DNA from: Circinella umbellata
Taxonomy: Eukaryota; Mucoromycota; Mucoromycetes; Mucorales; Lichtheimiaceae
Length of the DNA stretch: 64,000 bases
Direction: 5' to 3'
Assembly (NCBI GenBank): GCA_025093555.1
Contig: JAIWNF010000079.1
Location: forward strand, 62,001 to 126,000
Shown here: one piece after another, positions 15,146 through 27,800 of the stretch
Numbering within the stretch: the stretch's first letter is position 1
How the letters are laid out: every line of letters begins with the position of its first letter
Position numbers and translations under genes: made by a program
Notes under the pieces: model-generated
What the model was told of the DNA's origin: nothing
The model's input: the letters and a program-made list of their open reading frames with translations, nothing else
Database searches by the model: none

Positions 15146-15516
15146 TAGAATTAGAAAAAAAAAAAAACTGTCAATTCTATAATAATCACAATAGAAAGCG
15201 GTTTTCAAAGTGGGGGGGGGGACGATGGGGAAAACCCCTAATCCACAACGCAAACATTTTTATATACAAAATTGATCATATTATTATATAGGCATATCAA
15301 AAAAAGAGAATACAGGTACATGAAAGTTCTTTGTGTGGTTCATGAAACAAAAAAAGATGTTTGGTGCTTTACAAAGATACACATATTTATATTTTATTTT
15401 CTATTTTTACTATAATCATCTATAGAGTAAGGGGTATTTTCTAAACAAGTTTCCTGTAACATGGATGAGAATAATTATATAAAATTACAAAGAATCTTAG
15501 AATATCTATATATGGC
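15146..15516. other. Promoter region of monooxygenase copy 1 / 3' end of copy 2
   Basis: These 371 bp lie between the tandem monooxygenase genes. They are AT-rich, with a G run at 15212-15221. No gene is seen. Confidence 0.5.
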
Positions 15517-17078
15517 CTAGTAACCCAAATGTTTTCTACGCAACTCAAGTGATTTCACTCGATCCTCTCTCCATTCTTCTGATAAACGACCAGTAATAAT
15601 ATCAGTCGATTTCCAATCCTCAATATCTCCGTGATATCCTTCAGCAATGGCACCCATACGATCCACATAAGCCAACTCCTTGGTAACATTCATTACCAAC
15701 TCTTTTCTATCATTTGTTTCATTCGCAATAGATTCTTCCATTACTTCTTGAGATGGCAATTGGATTTTTCCACTATAACAACGGGCAATCAATGTACTTT
15801 GTAATTGCATCAGTGGCATAGGCACAACACGAATGGGAAGACCAACAAAGGAGAGCGTGGGATTATCAATATAAAACATATAATCATATAATCCAAGTAC
15901 TTTTTGTCCATCTACAATCAATCGATCCTCTTCAAAGGGTAAGAATGGAAAACTGTATAAATATCCAGTAGCGAAAATAATAGTATCCACATTTTGAATT
16001 TGTTTGCCATCTTGACATTCAATAACACCCTTGGAGGCATCGAATTTAGATAATCCAACAACACGTTCGGTATTCTTTGGCATATTTTCTGCCAACGTAC
16101 GTGAAAAAGAAGTTTCTTCACCTCGTACACAATGGTATACCTTGACAGCGTGTGTTGAAATTTCACGTACTAAATCAGAAGAAGAAGATCCATTACCAAC
16201 TACAAGTATCGTCTAATTCAAAATTTATAAAAAAAAGTTAGATTTTTCTGATATTGATTATAATACACTCCTGGATCTCTCTATCCCCATCATAATTTTT
16301 TTTTGGTTACCTTGTTTGTAAAGTCTTGAGGTTTACGATAATCTCGAGAATGAATCACGTCCGATACTTTTGTAAAATCTTTCAATCCTTCAAATTCAGG
16401 TACATAAGGGATATAATAATGACCTGAAGCAACGATCACAGCATCATAAATTTCTTTATAACTTGTTTCTTTATCATCACGCCATTCGGTCACGTTTAAT
16501 TCCCATTTATTATTGGAACAAGGTTCTGCTCGCACAACCGTCGTATTGAACCGAATCATGGGTAATAAATCGCATTGTTCTGCAATAGTTTGGATATAAG
16601 CAGTGACTTGTTTACGGTTTGGAAATAAAGGATAATCGTCAGGAAAAGGAATATCTCGGAATGCCATGACATTTTTTGGAAGGTTGGTATGTAAATTGTC
16701 ATAAATGGCAGAAACAGGTGGATGGGATGGAGCAGGTTGATTGGGTGGATCAACAGTTAATGCATTCACTGAAGGAATGATAGGAGGTGGATTCGTCTTT
16801 TCAGAATATAACCTAATATATATATATATATATATATATCGTTTTTTTTTCACCATAGCAACAGAAAAAAATAAATAAGTTTTATCATTGTTTAAAAATT
16901 GACAGAAAAGAAAAAGTTGCTTTTTTTTTTTTTACCAAGTACCACCCACTTTGGCATTGCGTTCAAAGACTGTAATAGTATCAAAGGCACCTTCTTCTCG
17001 CAAAGCTCTAGCAGCAGCCAAACCACCAGGTCCAGCCCCAATGACAGCAACACGCGAAATGCGAGGTAAGTGAAACAT
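15517..17078 (-). CDS. Flavin-containing monooxygenase, copy 2 (tandem paralogue)
   Basis: Three exons, 17078-16936, 16812-16311 and 16212-15517, give 446 residues with the same intron positions and phases as copy 1. GAGPGG lies at about residues 14-19 (RISRVAVIGAGPGG), GNGSSSSDLVREI opens exon 3, and FATGYLYSFPFLPF is present. The shared C-terminus (EDWKS..ITGRLSEEW..LELRRKHLGY) shows recent common origin. The start used is MFHLPRISRV; an in-frame Met 69 bp upstream would add a Phe/Tyr-rich stretch and is less likely. The AT microsatellite near 16816-16840 lies in intron 1. Substrate unknown. Confidence 0.9.
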
Positions 17079-18307
17079 TTGAAATAAATAAAAAAAAAGA
17101 AGTTTAGATAAGAAGAAGAAAATAAAATAAATATAGCCCCCAAACAATAGAAAATATTTATATATGAAATTGTTAAGGTTTTGATAGTAACTATATGGAA
17201 AAGAAAAATCTCACGCTTAAATATTTACCAAAAAATCTGAAACTAAACCAAACAAGGTGATATGTATGTATGTGTAATCACTTTTCATGCATAATAAACT
17301 TTTTTTTAAAAGCGTGGGGTATAACAAATCAAAGAAATAAAAAATGTCAGATAAAAACAACACGCCACAAACTGTAATTGTTGTTTTCCTTTATTACGTA
17401 ATGTGATAAAAGATTTTTGTAGGTTTATCTCATTGATAAAAAGAAAAAAAAAGACCCAACCTAGTACCGAATTACCTATAACCCTTTGGAAGTTACTAAT
17501 AGTTATTGTCGGAGGAGATTTAAAATTGAAAGGGCATGAGAAAATATTGGTAATCTATATTTAAATTGCAGTAGGTATAAAAATTCATGATTCATCTTTT
17601 TTTTTTACATGGGTGCAATTTTCTTTTTAAACGTTGAATGGACCTTTCTCTGCTTATTTAAGAATTAACGATAATAATATTGATATTATAAAAAGTCCGT
17701 TTAATATACACTGATACAATTATTTGAGGTATGTTTAGGTCTCCCTATTTAGCAATGAAGTACTAATTTTATGAAAAGATTAAGGTTTAAAACTCTTTTT
17801 TACGTATTAAACATACTTATTGCATACAGAAAGTTGTAGTTAATCGTAAATGATCTTAAAATCCTTATATTGTTTACGTATCAAGTACGTACAAAGTTAA
17901 TAATTAACTTTAACTGTGATAGTATCTAAAAGCACATTTAATCAAGTAAAGCTCATTAATTTGACAAGGATACGACACTAGTTTCATATAACATCAGTAG
18001 GAAAGTGAAAGGAGATGGATTTATTACCCTATAATCTCTCAAACGTTCTTATCATCTCGGACTAAAAAAGAAGACTTTTGCTACTTGGCAAACGACTATT
18101 CATTACGAACCCTTTTCGAGAAAAAAAAAAAAGAATGAAAACTTTCTAACTTTCATTGCTAGTAGTTATTTGAAATATAAAGACAAAATATATATAAATA
18201 TATGTAAATTATGGACAAACTTTCAAAAAATCAAGGCTTTATTTGTATATACGTAATATATTATAATAGTGTTATTATTATTATTTCTTCACATTTTTTT
18301 TTTTAAT
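17079..18307. other. Intergenic, upstream of monooxygenase copy 2
   Basis: About 1.2 kb of AT-rich sequence holds the copy 2 promoter and the 3' end of the acyl-CoA dehydrogenase gene. I found no ORF with coding character, no tRNA-like cloverleaf by eye and no notable repeat. Confidence 0.5.
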
Positions 18308-20826
18308 TTAGAGACGAGCATCCTTGGGGAAGTTCTTCATTGCTTGACGAACACCAAGATCAGCCATAATTTCTTCTGAACCACCAAGAATGGAAGTAAA
18401 CTTATAGGTTCGTTGTAAAGTTTCGATGTTTCTACCCATACCAGTCTTGGTGATAGCACGACCACCAAAGATTTGACAAGCATCATCACTTACATCGTGA
18501 AGCATACGAGTAGTCTATATAAATAACAACAATTATTATCATTCTGCTCATTATGATTTACCAACTTTTACCTCTTCCCCTTTGACTCCCCTTATTTTCC
18601 TTTCCCACTTAATAAGCAAATATATATATAAATATTTATAGTTTTCTTTACCTGATATTTACACAAAGCAAGTGGACCAGCCAACTTGAGAGCCTGTTCC
18701 ATGTAAGTCATGTTACACATTTGATAAGTAAGGTTTTCAACCCAACTGTGTACACTTTCAACACTAGCAATCTATAAAAAAAATATTATTACGTATTATT
18801 ATTAGTATTAGATTTGTTTGAATTAATTAATAATTTATAATTTAAAGTAATTCTCTTACCATCTTTGCTAATTTATTACGAATAACGGGCTATATATAAA
18901 AAAAATATTATTTTTAGTTTCAAGTAGGATAATGTGAGTTGACATGAGTTAATTGCATTTTAAGTATATATTTACCTGATCAATCAAACGCTTGTTAAAG
19001 ACCTTACGTTGCATGGCCCACTTGAAACATTCTTCAACAGCCAAACGACCACCCATAGTAGCACCAGCAAGCATGACCCAACTAAGTAGTTATATATATA
19101 TATATATAATGATAAGAATTTGATAACCAAGTAAAATAGTAAACAATAATATATATATTAAAGAAAACTTACCGTTCGTGATTGAAGTTGGACATGATTA
19201 CTTGGAAACCACCGCCTTCCTTACCAAGCAAGTTTTCAACAGGTACCTTTACATTTTCATAAGTAATATAAGCAGTACCAGCACTAGGAGAGTAAGAAGT
19301 CTTAATAGGCTTAGTTTCTAAACCTTCACTACGTTCAATCAAGAGCATAGAAATACCCTTTTCGGTACGAACAGCAGTAGAGAAGTAATCAGCCCAGTGA
19401 CCTATATTTTATTTCATCAATTATTAATAACCTTTTTGTAAAATAAAATAAAATAAAAAATTATTATTAATTACCAGTAGTGATCCACTTTTTAACACCA
19501 TTAACAATATAATGTTTGCCATCAGGAGTAAGCTTAGCAGTAGTTTTCAAGTTAGCGACATCAGAACCAACATAAGGTTCAGTAATAGCTAAAGCAATTC
19601 TCTTTCTACCAGCAAGAACTTCAGGAACAATCTAAAAAAAAAAATGACACGGAAATAACAATTTAGCCGCGGAGTTTTTAATATGTGTGTGTGTGTCAAT
19701 TTTTTTTACTCCCCCCCTTTTTTTGAAATGCTGATGGTTACCTTTTGCTTAAGTGCTGGACGACCAAAGTTAAGAACAGTTGGAAGAGAAATAGTCATAC
19801 CACCAATTAAACCATCATCAAGACCACGAGTACCCCAACGAGCCTATTTTAATATATTAAAACTTGTTAGCCAAAAGAAAAAAAAAAGATCATCATTTTA
19901 TAATGAAGGATATATTTTTACCATCTAAAAAAAACAAATAAAAAACGTTAGGTTAGTTTTAAATTTTTTGACATATGAAAAATGATAATAAAATTTCTTA
20001 TTTTAGAATAAATATAATTATGCAATATGCAAAATGGACTTCTCGTCGTCGTCCTCCTTTTTTCTTTTACTTTACCTCTTGATGAACAATCATTTCATGG
20101 AAATAATCATATTCTTCTGGAGCAATGCCACCAGGTAATTGAATATTAAATTCTTTCAAGAATTTACCAGGACCAATATTAGCAGCCAATAAACCAAAAG
20201 AACCCATCTTTTGTTGGAATTCATCAGAAGGTTTTTCACCGCTTACTTCAAATTCACGTGCTTCTTCTGCAAGACCATCCATGATCACACGGACTGCAGT
20301 ACGGAACTTATAATGCGATTCCCTAATATTATAAATTTAAATATTTATAGTTTACAATTCATTTATATCTAAAAGGAGAACTACTTACTTGAAATAAGGT
20401 GATTTAAAACCTTGCCAGGCATTAGGTTCAGCATAAGGCACCTTAGATAAAGCACCAGGTTGACGGAATTCAATTTTAGGTTGTTCACCTTCAATAGTAC
20501 CAATCTTATAACGATTATATTTGGTTAAAACTTCTTGACGATGAAGTCCATAGAAAGCTTCAGTAGCATCTTTACCAGCATATTCGATAATTGGGAAAGC
20601 GCCACCAGGATGCCTAAATAAACCAATCCATTTATTTAGTCAAAAAAAAAAATACTATTAAATAAATAAAAATGAAAAGGAATGAATAAAAAATATAGAA
20701 AAATAAAACATACATGTCAACAAAACGGCTCATGTCATAAACATCTGTGTCAATGATGATCCATAAATCGTCTTCATTAGCATGACGTTTAACTTCTTCA
20801 CGTGTAAAAGACTTGAGTTGAGGCAT
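18308..20826 (-). CDS. Cytochrome b5-acyl-CoA dehydrogenase fusion
   Basis: The N-terminal cytochrome b5-like domain (residues about 1-80, haem-ligand motif HPGG at 39-42) is fused to an FAD acyl-CoA dehydrogenase that would introduce the alpha-beta double bond in fatty acyl-CoA. Eleven coding exons: 20826-20714, 20613-20389, 20322-20076, 19924-19922 (3 nt), 19843-19742, 19631-19475, 19401-19173, 19081-18976, 18889-18860 (30 nt), 18771-18652 and 18514-18308, giving 512 residues. Family motifs include ALAITEPYVGSDVANLKTTA, KKWITTGHWADYF, RWVMLAGATMGG, CQIFGGRAITKTGMGR and ILGGSEEIM. The fusion is known in fungi. The C-terminus is not an obvious peroxisomal signal (ends DARL), so location is open. 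The 3-nt exon supplies Met in HQE-M-ARWGTRG and is the only unusual splice. Confidence 0.93.
19922..19924 (-). other. Candidate 3-nt microexon (one Met codon) in the acyl-CoA dehydrogenase
   Basis: On the minus strand the bases read TTTTTTTTAG|ATG|GTAAAAATAT: a good acceptor, three bases, then a good donor. The flanking exons end and start in phase 0 (HQE and ARWGTRG), so the exon inserts one Met. Members of this family usually carry a residue there, commonly Met or Ile (HQE-M-A). Upstream intron 20075-19925 is 151 nt, downstream intron 19921-19844 is 78 nt. Skipping would keep the frame, so only cDNA can prove use. Confidence 0.65.
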
Positions 20827-21781
20827 ATTATTATTTATTATTTTTGCGTGTTGAGTGTTATTGAATTAAATAAAAGAGTAGGGAGGTGTTTTCCTTTTCG
20901 GTTTCGAATGTGGGGAAAAATAAAAAAAGAAAAGAGAAAGAGAAAAGAAGAGAGGATAAGAGTTTTGATGTTCCTTGGTGATAAAAAAAAAAAAAAAAAA
21001 AGGTGGGGAAGTTCTAAAAGGTATAAACATTTTTCTATGATAACCTATACGGAGTTTTAATGTATTTTTCGTTTGTAATGCTGATTCTTGATACAGCGAC
21101 GACATATGATTTCTATTTGGGCAAGTGTAAGTGTGGAGTGTAAGTTTTTATTATGTGAAGAATAAAAGGATTGTTAAATAAAAATCAAAGAAACAAACAA
21201 ATAATGGCATGGGAAATTCAAATGCCATTTGCATCATTTTTCACATATTAAACCTATTACGTATAATTTTATTTGTTACTCCTTAATATGCATATAGTAG
21301 GATGAGAAAATAAATCAGCTGGTCTTTTTTTTTTCTTGCTACAACATGAGAAGGTAACGATGTCATTGTAATGAAAGTTTTTGTAAGCATACCGCAAAAG
21401 TTCCCATCTTTTCTTAACACTTTGGATTTTAACCAAAATATGATGTTGTACACGACACTTTAGAATCTCGGTTTTATTAGTTGTCGTGAGAAACCTCCGG
21501 TTGCTTAGTTACTTCATATACATTTTTTTTTCTTCGCCTTTCAACATTTTGGATTTATACATTTTTATATAGATTTCTTGTCTTTTTATCATTCATGTCT
21601 GACTTTTTTTTAATCGGATTGAAACAAAATGAACCCCCCCCTTCTTCCCCCTCCGGGCACTGGGCGGGAAAGCTCATAACTTTCAGTTACTTTTTCTTTT
21701 TTCCACCTCCGCATAAGTATAATGGCACCACAAAAATTTTATTTGAGTAACCCTTTTTACTAAATCTGTGTTTTTTTTTTT
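20827..21781. other. Intergenic, upstream of acyl-CoA dehydrogenase
   Basis: Roughly 950 bp with A runs (20982-21001), purine-rich AG stretches and a C run near 21634. It holds the dehydrogenase promoter and the 3' end of the oxygenase gene. No gene is supported. Confidence 0.5.
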
Positions 21782-23077
21782 TCAATGGATAACCGGACAT
21801 TTGGGAGCAAACTTAGTAGGTCCAAGTTCTGAAATTCGATAACCTTCAGGATAAACCATACCATAAATACAAAACGTCGGCATATATTTACCATGTTCAT
21901 TAGGTTGCCACGGTGTACGTGTCCAATAGTAACGACGAGGCAAAAGAAAATACCGAATAAATTGAGCACGTAGATTGAAAATACTACGCACAAAAGAATT
22001 CATTATCCAAGATGGATTTTCAAGTCCAAAGGCTTTTCGATCGATTTCTTCTAATAAACAAGGCAATGCTTTACGAATGATGGGTTTCATAAAACTTGGG
22101 AGTCGACTGTATAAAAGGTTTAAAGTGGGTTCCGCCACTTTCCAGTTGACTGGAGAATAATGAACTGCTTTTTCCTCGTATTCCTGTTATATTATTATTA
22201 TGAGTATTATTATTATGAGAATAAGTCAAAAAGTTATATTTTTTTTTCTACCTTTCTAAATTGCATTAATTTTTCATAAGTATCCGGAAGATCCTTTATA
22301 TTCATCTTGAGACCAATATCATACCACACTTTAAAAAATGCCTTTCAAATAATATAGTATACAAATTTTTTGGTTTAGTAAACCAACATCCATCATTTGA
22401 TCCTATGGGGTGTATCCTTACATTAATTTCTCTTATATCCAACGGACGCCATTCAAATGTATTAATCCATCGAATGGGTTCATCCACAAATAATGCCACT
22501 GTAAATATATAATCATCATTTAAAATGGGATATTTTCCATGTAGTTCATTCAGTCGATGAATGGATAGTTCTGCTCTTTCATATTGTTTGATTTTTTCTT
22601 TGGTTGTAACCACTTGATTTTTCATGAGTTGATTTTGAATTCTTGGAAAAACATCAATTATTTCGGATAGAATCAATTCAGTATCTTCGGCGCGTCGAAG
22701 AGGTGCTTTTTCAAATTCACGTGTACTCAATAAGATTTTACTAACGGTAGGTACGGTAAATGTTTTAAATAATGCCACTTCAATAGATTCTCGACTTATC
22801 ACTTGCCAACAAAGAAAAAAAAAACCGAGTACTTTATATTATTACTTTATTCTCCCCTCTTTTTTTTAATAATAATATTCACTAAAATAAAAAATAAAAA
22901 TTTACATGGAAATTCTTTACGAAACGTTTGACAATAAATTTCTTGAGCGATTCTACCATTCTTGAGAATAATATCTGGATCTGGGTACATACGTTGAAGT
23001 TTGTTCAAATATTGATATCGATAATAACGTACGATAGCAATATAAGATATAAATGTACCAAATAAAAGGAAATACAT
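21782..23077 (-). CDS. ER-bound oxygenase of the mpaB / latex-clearing-protein-like family
   Basis: Four exons, 23077-22906, 22801-22422, 22341-22252 and 22183-21782, give 347 residues. A single N-terminal membrane helix (MYFLLFGTFISYIAIVRYY) suggests ER anchoring. The catalytic domain shows family hallmarks: ILLSTREFEKAPLRRAEDTE, then RLNELHGKYPILNDDYIFT, then ALFVDEPIRWINTFEWRPL and YDIGLKMNIKDLPDTYE. MpaB cleaves a farnesyl chain in mycophenolate synthesis and Lcp cleaves rubber; both are haem-dependent. Most fungal paralogues have no known substrate, and none is suggested by neighbours here. The intron 1 acceptor gives the join FP-L-ISRE. Family call is strong; reaction is inference. Confidence 0.85.
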
Positions 23078-23424
23078 ATTTTAAGAAAATATTATGATAT
23101 GAAAAAAAAAAAAAAAGAAAAGTTTGGTTATATAGTCTTTTCTCATTTTAAGGAGAAACAACAAAAAATCCAAGTTTTTGTTTTTTTTATTGTCACCTCA
23201 TATACAACAATTAACTTGTTTTTTGTTTTTGTTTTTGTTGGTTGTTGTTGTGTGCATCATGTGAATGAAAAAATACGTATTGTTTTCTTTTTTTGCCTCC
23301 TCATTGATGCTTCTTGCTTTTATTATTAAAAATATGAAAAACATATAAGGAGAAGAAAGACACCATCGTTCTAATTATTGTTTTTTTTTTGGGGGGGAGG
23401 GGAGGGGAGGAGAATCGACGCCAA
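23078..23424. other. Intergenic, oxygenase promoter side
   Basis: 347 bp between the oxygenase start and the Sec20 stop. T-rich, with a G run at 23390-23398. No gene is seen. Confidence 0.5.
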
Positions 23425-24874
23425 TTATAATTCATCTTTAATGTGCTCTACAACAGAAGAAATAATAGTAGAGGTAGGGCTCGTTGATGAAATTGTAGCA
23501 CTAGATACATCATCCAATGGTAATAAAGTAGTTGTTTCTGATAATGTTTCTGTAACTACATCCACTGCTTTTTTCATTGATACTAAAGAAGAGGATGATG
23601 CTAATTCATTTAATAAAGAGGATGATACTGTTTCTGTAGATGATATTATTTCCGATGACGATGAAGTGGTAGTAGTAGCCGCTGCTGTGATGGATGACTG
23701 AAATATCGTTTTTGTTTGTACTGCTGTTGCCTTGGCACCTTTACCAGCAATCCAACTCGCCCATGATATACCAACATCATATGTTCTCTTCTTAATAATG
23801 TAAATCACAACAACTATAAACACAAATAATCCAAACAACAATGAAAGTCGATCCCACCAATCTGCTGCTTCTAATTGACCCACTAATCTTTTTGATATGG
23901 TCATTAATGATCCAAAGTTTTGATATTCAGAATGGGTTGATCTTAATGCTCTTGATGAATCAGCTAATAATAATTAAAGTTTTCGAGTTAGGGGTTTTTT
24001 TTTTGACGACACACACTTCACACACTATGCATAAAATGAAAAAGAAAAAAAATGTGTCATACCAAGCATAGTCGTTGTATAAGTACTTTTTTCCAATTCT
24101 TGTTGCATTAAAGTGCTTGTACGACGTAATGCTTCAGTCACATCTGTTGATGCACGTAAAAGGGATTCATCATGTCTAAAATATTATATATTTAGTTCAA
24201 TCCTTTAAAGAAATGGATATCTCCCCCCCCCCTCCATATAATTTACCCTCGATTTCTACGTTGCTTTAATTCAAATTGTTCAGTAAAACTTTTATCTTTT
24301 TTTAATCCACCAAATAATTCTTGTCGCATTTTTAAAGTTTGTTCATCCAGTCGTTTTTTTGAACGCCATAATCCAGCACGTGAAGTCGTTTGTAATCTTA
24401 TCATATAAAATTTTAAAAAAAGAGTAGATATAATTTAAAGAAGAAAAAGAAAGAAAATGAAAAACTTACTGTCGAAATTGAGTTTCATATTGTGTTAGTC
24501 TATTCAAGATTTGATTTTTAGAAGATTCTTCATCTTCTTCTTCAGCAAGTTCACGAATGGCCTAAAATGGGGGTTTTTATTATTATTATTATTACTTTAA
24601 TCTTTATTTGTAACTTTTTTTTTTTTTCATCAGTAGTTCCTAAAAAAAACACAGATAAAAAAAAAAGTGGAGGGTCTAGTAAAATAATAATGATAATGAT
24701 AAAGAGACAACTCTGTACCTTAATGTCAGTTTCTAATTGTTGAAGATCACCTTGAATAATACTGGCAATATCTTCTCGATTGCGTATAGAATCAACGAAA
24801 TCTAATTTTCCAATTTGTCGTTGACATTCAGCCGCACGTTTATTTAAAGATCGGAACTTTGTTTCAACAGACAT
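23425..24874 (-). CDS. SEC20: Sec20-type Qb-SNARE with C-terminal KDEL
   Basis: Sec20 acts with Ufe1, Use1 and Sec22 in fusion of Golgi-derived COPI vesicles with the ER. Five exons, 24874-24719, 24561-24470, 24396-24247, 24175-24063 and 23963-23425, give 349 residues with matching phases. The N-terminal half is helical and charged. The Sec20 SNARE core is SSRALRSTHSEYQNFGSLM to SKRLVGQLEAADWWDRL at about 173-210, followed by one membrane helix (about 210-227) and KKR. A lumenal tail of about 120 residues, extremely rich in Ser and Thr, ends HIKDEL. Yeast Sec20 likewise ends in an HDEL retrieval signal. Low-complexity tail DNA creates a false plus-strand frame. Identification is strong. Confidence 0.92.
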
Positions 24875-27800
24875 GTTCGGGTTTTTTTTTTTTGGTGGTC
24901 TATTGTGAGGGTTCTTCGTTGTTAAGGACACGGTTTTCGACAAATCGTCGGAGATTTGCATTTGTGATTTTATGCCAAATATATATTTTGGTATACGGTA
25001 TTTAACATATAATGACTCGCACTTTAAAACGATCATCATGGTTATTTAATAACTACTTTGTCATAACTAAAATGTGTAATACTAAATTTTGCCACTACTT
25101 GATCGTGAAATTGGTGAAAAAGGTAAAACAATCATTTTTTTTTGGTGGGGGACGCTTTATGCTATAAAAACACTGTATATATGTTTTAAAATCAATTTAA
25201 TGGATCAACAGATAAACAAAAAGCAAACTCATTTTATATTTTAAAAAAAAAAGTTGGACAAAATGAGGTATATCTTCGACACCGTCTAGTTGTATCATTC
25301 ATAGTATTCAACAACAACAGAAATAAATTGCATACCATTAAAGCCAAAACACACATAACCAGAAAAACTTGAGCAGATCGTTAGATGACTAAAAGAAAAG
25401 GGATCGAAAGTTAGGTCATTCAGGGCCAACAAATAATCAATGTCATTCTCTGATTATAAGTTATAATGAGATAAGTATTATTTCAATACTTTAAGGGGGG
25501 TTGTTTTAATTGATCTACCGTCATTTTATAGTAGTGTTCCCTTGTCTGACATTCTTGATTTGGTTGATCTGTCGGACAATTATGATACATCGTCGTAATT
25601 GGTCTTACATTATTACAGAAGCACAGGAGAATAAAACTATTTAATTATTTGCACTTGGTTTATACGTGTCTATTTATCCCAACGAAATATATACTGTTGC
25701 CCATAATGAATGTTTATCGGATACATTTGAAGTACTACCCCACTGCGAAGGTAATCTCGCCAAAAAAAAAAAAACGCTCTTTCTACGCACGCATTAAATT
25801 CTTTTCTTATTCGATACTCAACTTTGTTTTCAAATAATCGTATATAGTCTCACATTAAACAAAATGCTTACCGAGAGGTGATATCTAGTGTATCAATGAA
25901 ATGAAAAATAGACGTGAGTCTACTGGTACTAGAATAGTGGCGTAGTAGTGCTAAAACTGTTTCTTACTCTAAAAAGTATCTTTGGACACACTACGTTTAT
26001 TTCGAACTACAGCCTTCATCATCAACTCTGCTTGTTTTTTTTTGAGAAACCTTTCTTCACTTTAGTCTTTAAAGATCCCAATTGAATTATTTGCTACTAC
26101 CACCAAGATAAACGAGAGAGATTGTTTTATTCAGATTCACATCCAATGCTTCTCAACAGCTTCCACGCCTATCTTCTTATTGAGACATTTCTTTTATCTT
26201 AACGGTAGAGTATCGATTTTCAGGGCTAGTGAGCTGTTACACAGTCCTTGGCAACTTCTGAATTTTCCACGGCCACGGAGGGTATAATTGATATATCTTC
26301 ACAGTTGTTCTATAATTTGGCGCTTGACTAATGATGAATGAATGAATAAAAGCGACGCGGGTGGCAAATGATACAGAAACAAGCAAAGTAGATGACAATG
26401 CGTTTGGTTGATCAAAACTTGATGAATGACATGAGAATGAACATATATACAAGTATCATTTCATGAAAAGATCCATATTCAAAAAAAAAAAAAAATACCT
26501 TCCCCCGTGTGCGCGTACATTTCAAAGTTTATATATAGTGCCTCTTTCTTTTTTTTCTGTATCTTTTGGATATATAATAGTTATCCTTTTCACATATAGA
26601 CACATTTTAGCATACTACTACATTCCATTGCTTTACATATGTACACACATGATTCGCGATAAAAGCTTGATAAATGACATAACGTACATAGTTACCAAGA
26701 AGAAAAAAAAATAGACGTTGTTTTGTAAAGCGTCTCCGTTTGTATGATGATAAGCGGATATATGAGATGCTACTATTAGAAATGATAATAATTGAGCATT
26801 TAGGAGTACGTAGTAGAAGAGACTGTCTATTTCAAAGCAAAATCATACATGGATAATAGAAAAAAAGAAAAAAAAAATTATATACACAATGTGCTGACAA
26901 CTTCTTTATTAAAGAGATAAAGATTTCTTTGTATTTCGACTTGCGAAAATCGGTGTCACATAATATTCGTGACACTATGAACCATCTTTCTATATAGATA
27001 CTTACGTAAATTTTGAATAATGAAATGGAACATACTCTGCATTGAAAGTTAAAATAAGTGATGACAAATGGAATGACAAAAAAACCAAGGGCGTGGTATA
27101 CTACATATGATTATTATTAATTTTTATATTTATATAAACTGGCGAAGGTAAATTTTTACTGCCTTGTTTTCATCGTATTTTTATTCTTTTTGACTTTTCT
27201 ACTCAAAGTTCTCGTGATAAAAAAACAGTTTGATCAAAGTTTATAAGTTTTATATTAATTCATAAAATATATTAAATGTCAATAGCAACTTAATTCCCTT
27301 CCCCCCCCAAAAAAAAAAACAAAGATCACTATAAATGAATAACATGACCCTTAATAAATAGGTGTAACAGGGTTATTATTACTATAATTGTATAGTATAA
27401 ATTGAATGGACAAACATTTTTCTGTGGTCGGTAAAGAGAGAGAAGAGGGCGGGGGGAGTTTAATATTTTCATTTAAAGAAATGAAAAAAGGAAGATTGTC
27501 TGTCAAAAGATCAAGATTATCCAATGATATTAATGACAGAATTATATGATGTTCTATACATCTATCATCAAAATAGTATTGAATGAAATAGTTTATCCTA
27601 TCAAATGGGATATTAAAAAAACCATCGGTCTTCACGAAACCTTCTTAAATATGGAACCATGAGAAAAAAAAAAATTTGGCGGAAATTTCCTCAAGTACCC
27701 AAAAAAAGGGTATAACTTTCATGAGTATATGTGCATAAAGAAGTAGAATGATATTAATTAACACGCGTAAATAAAAAATTATAAAGTATGAATTGAATGG

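Noticed and set aside
17078..17147. Upstream in-frame Met for monooxygenase copy 2 adding a hydrophobic leader
   Set aside because: The added residues are a Phe/Tyr-rich translation of a T-rich promoter tract and copy 1 has no such leader.
23378..23701. 107-residue plus-strand frame opposite Sec20
   Set aside because: Shadow of the Ser/Thr-rich Sec20 tail; no start context, domain or splice support.
26237..26714. Short frames in the 4-kb gene-poor region
   Set aside because: Poly-A derived Lys runs, no conserved motif and no splice-consistent extension.
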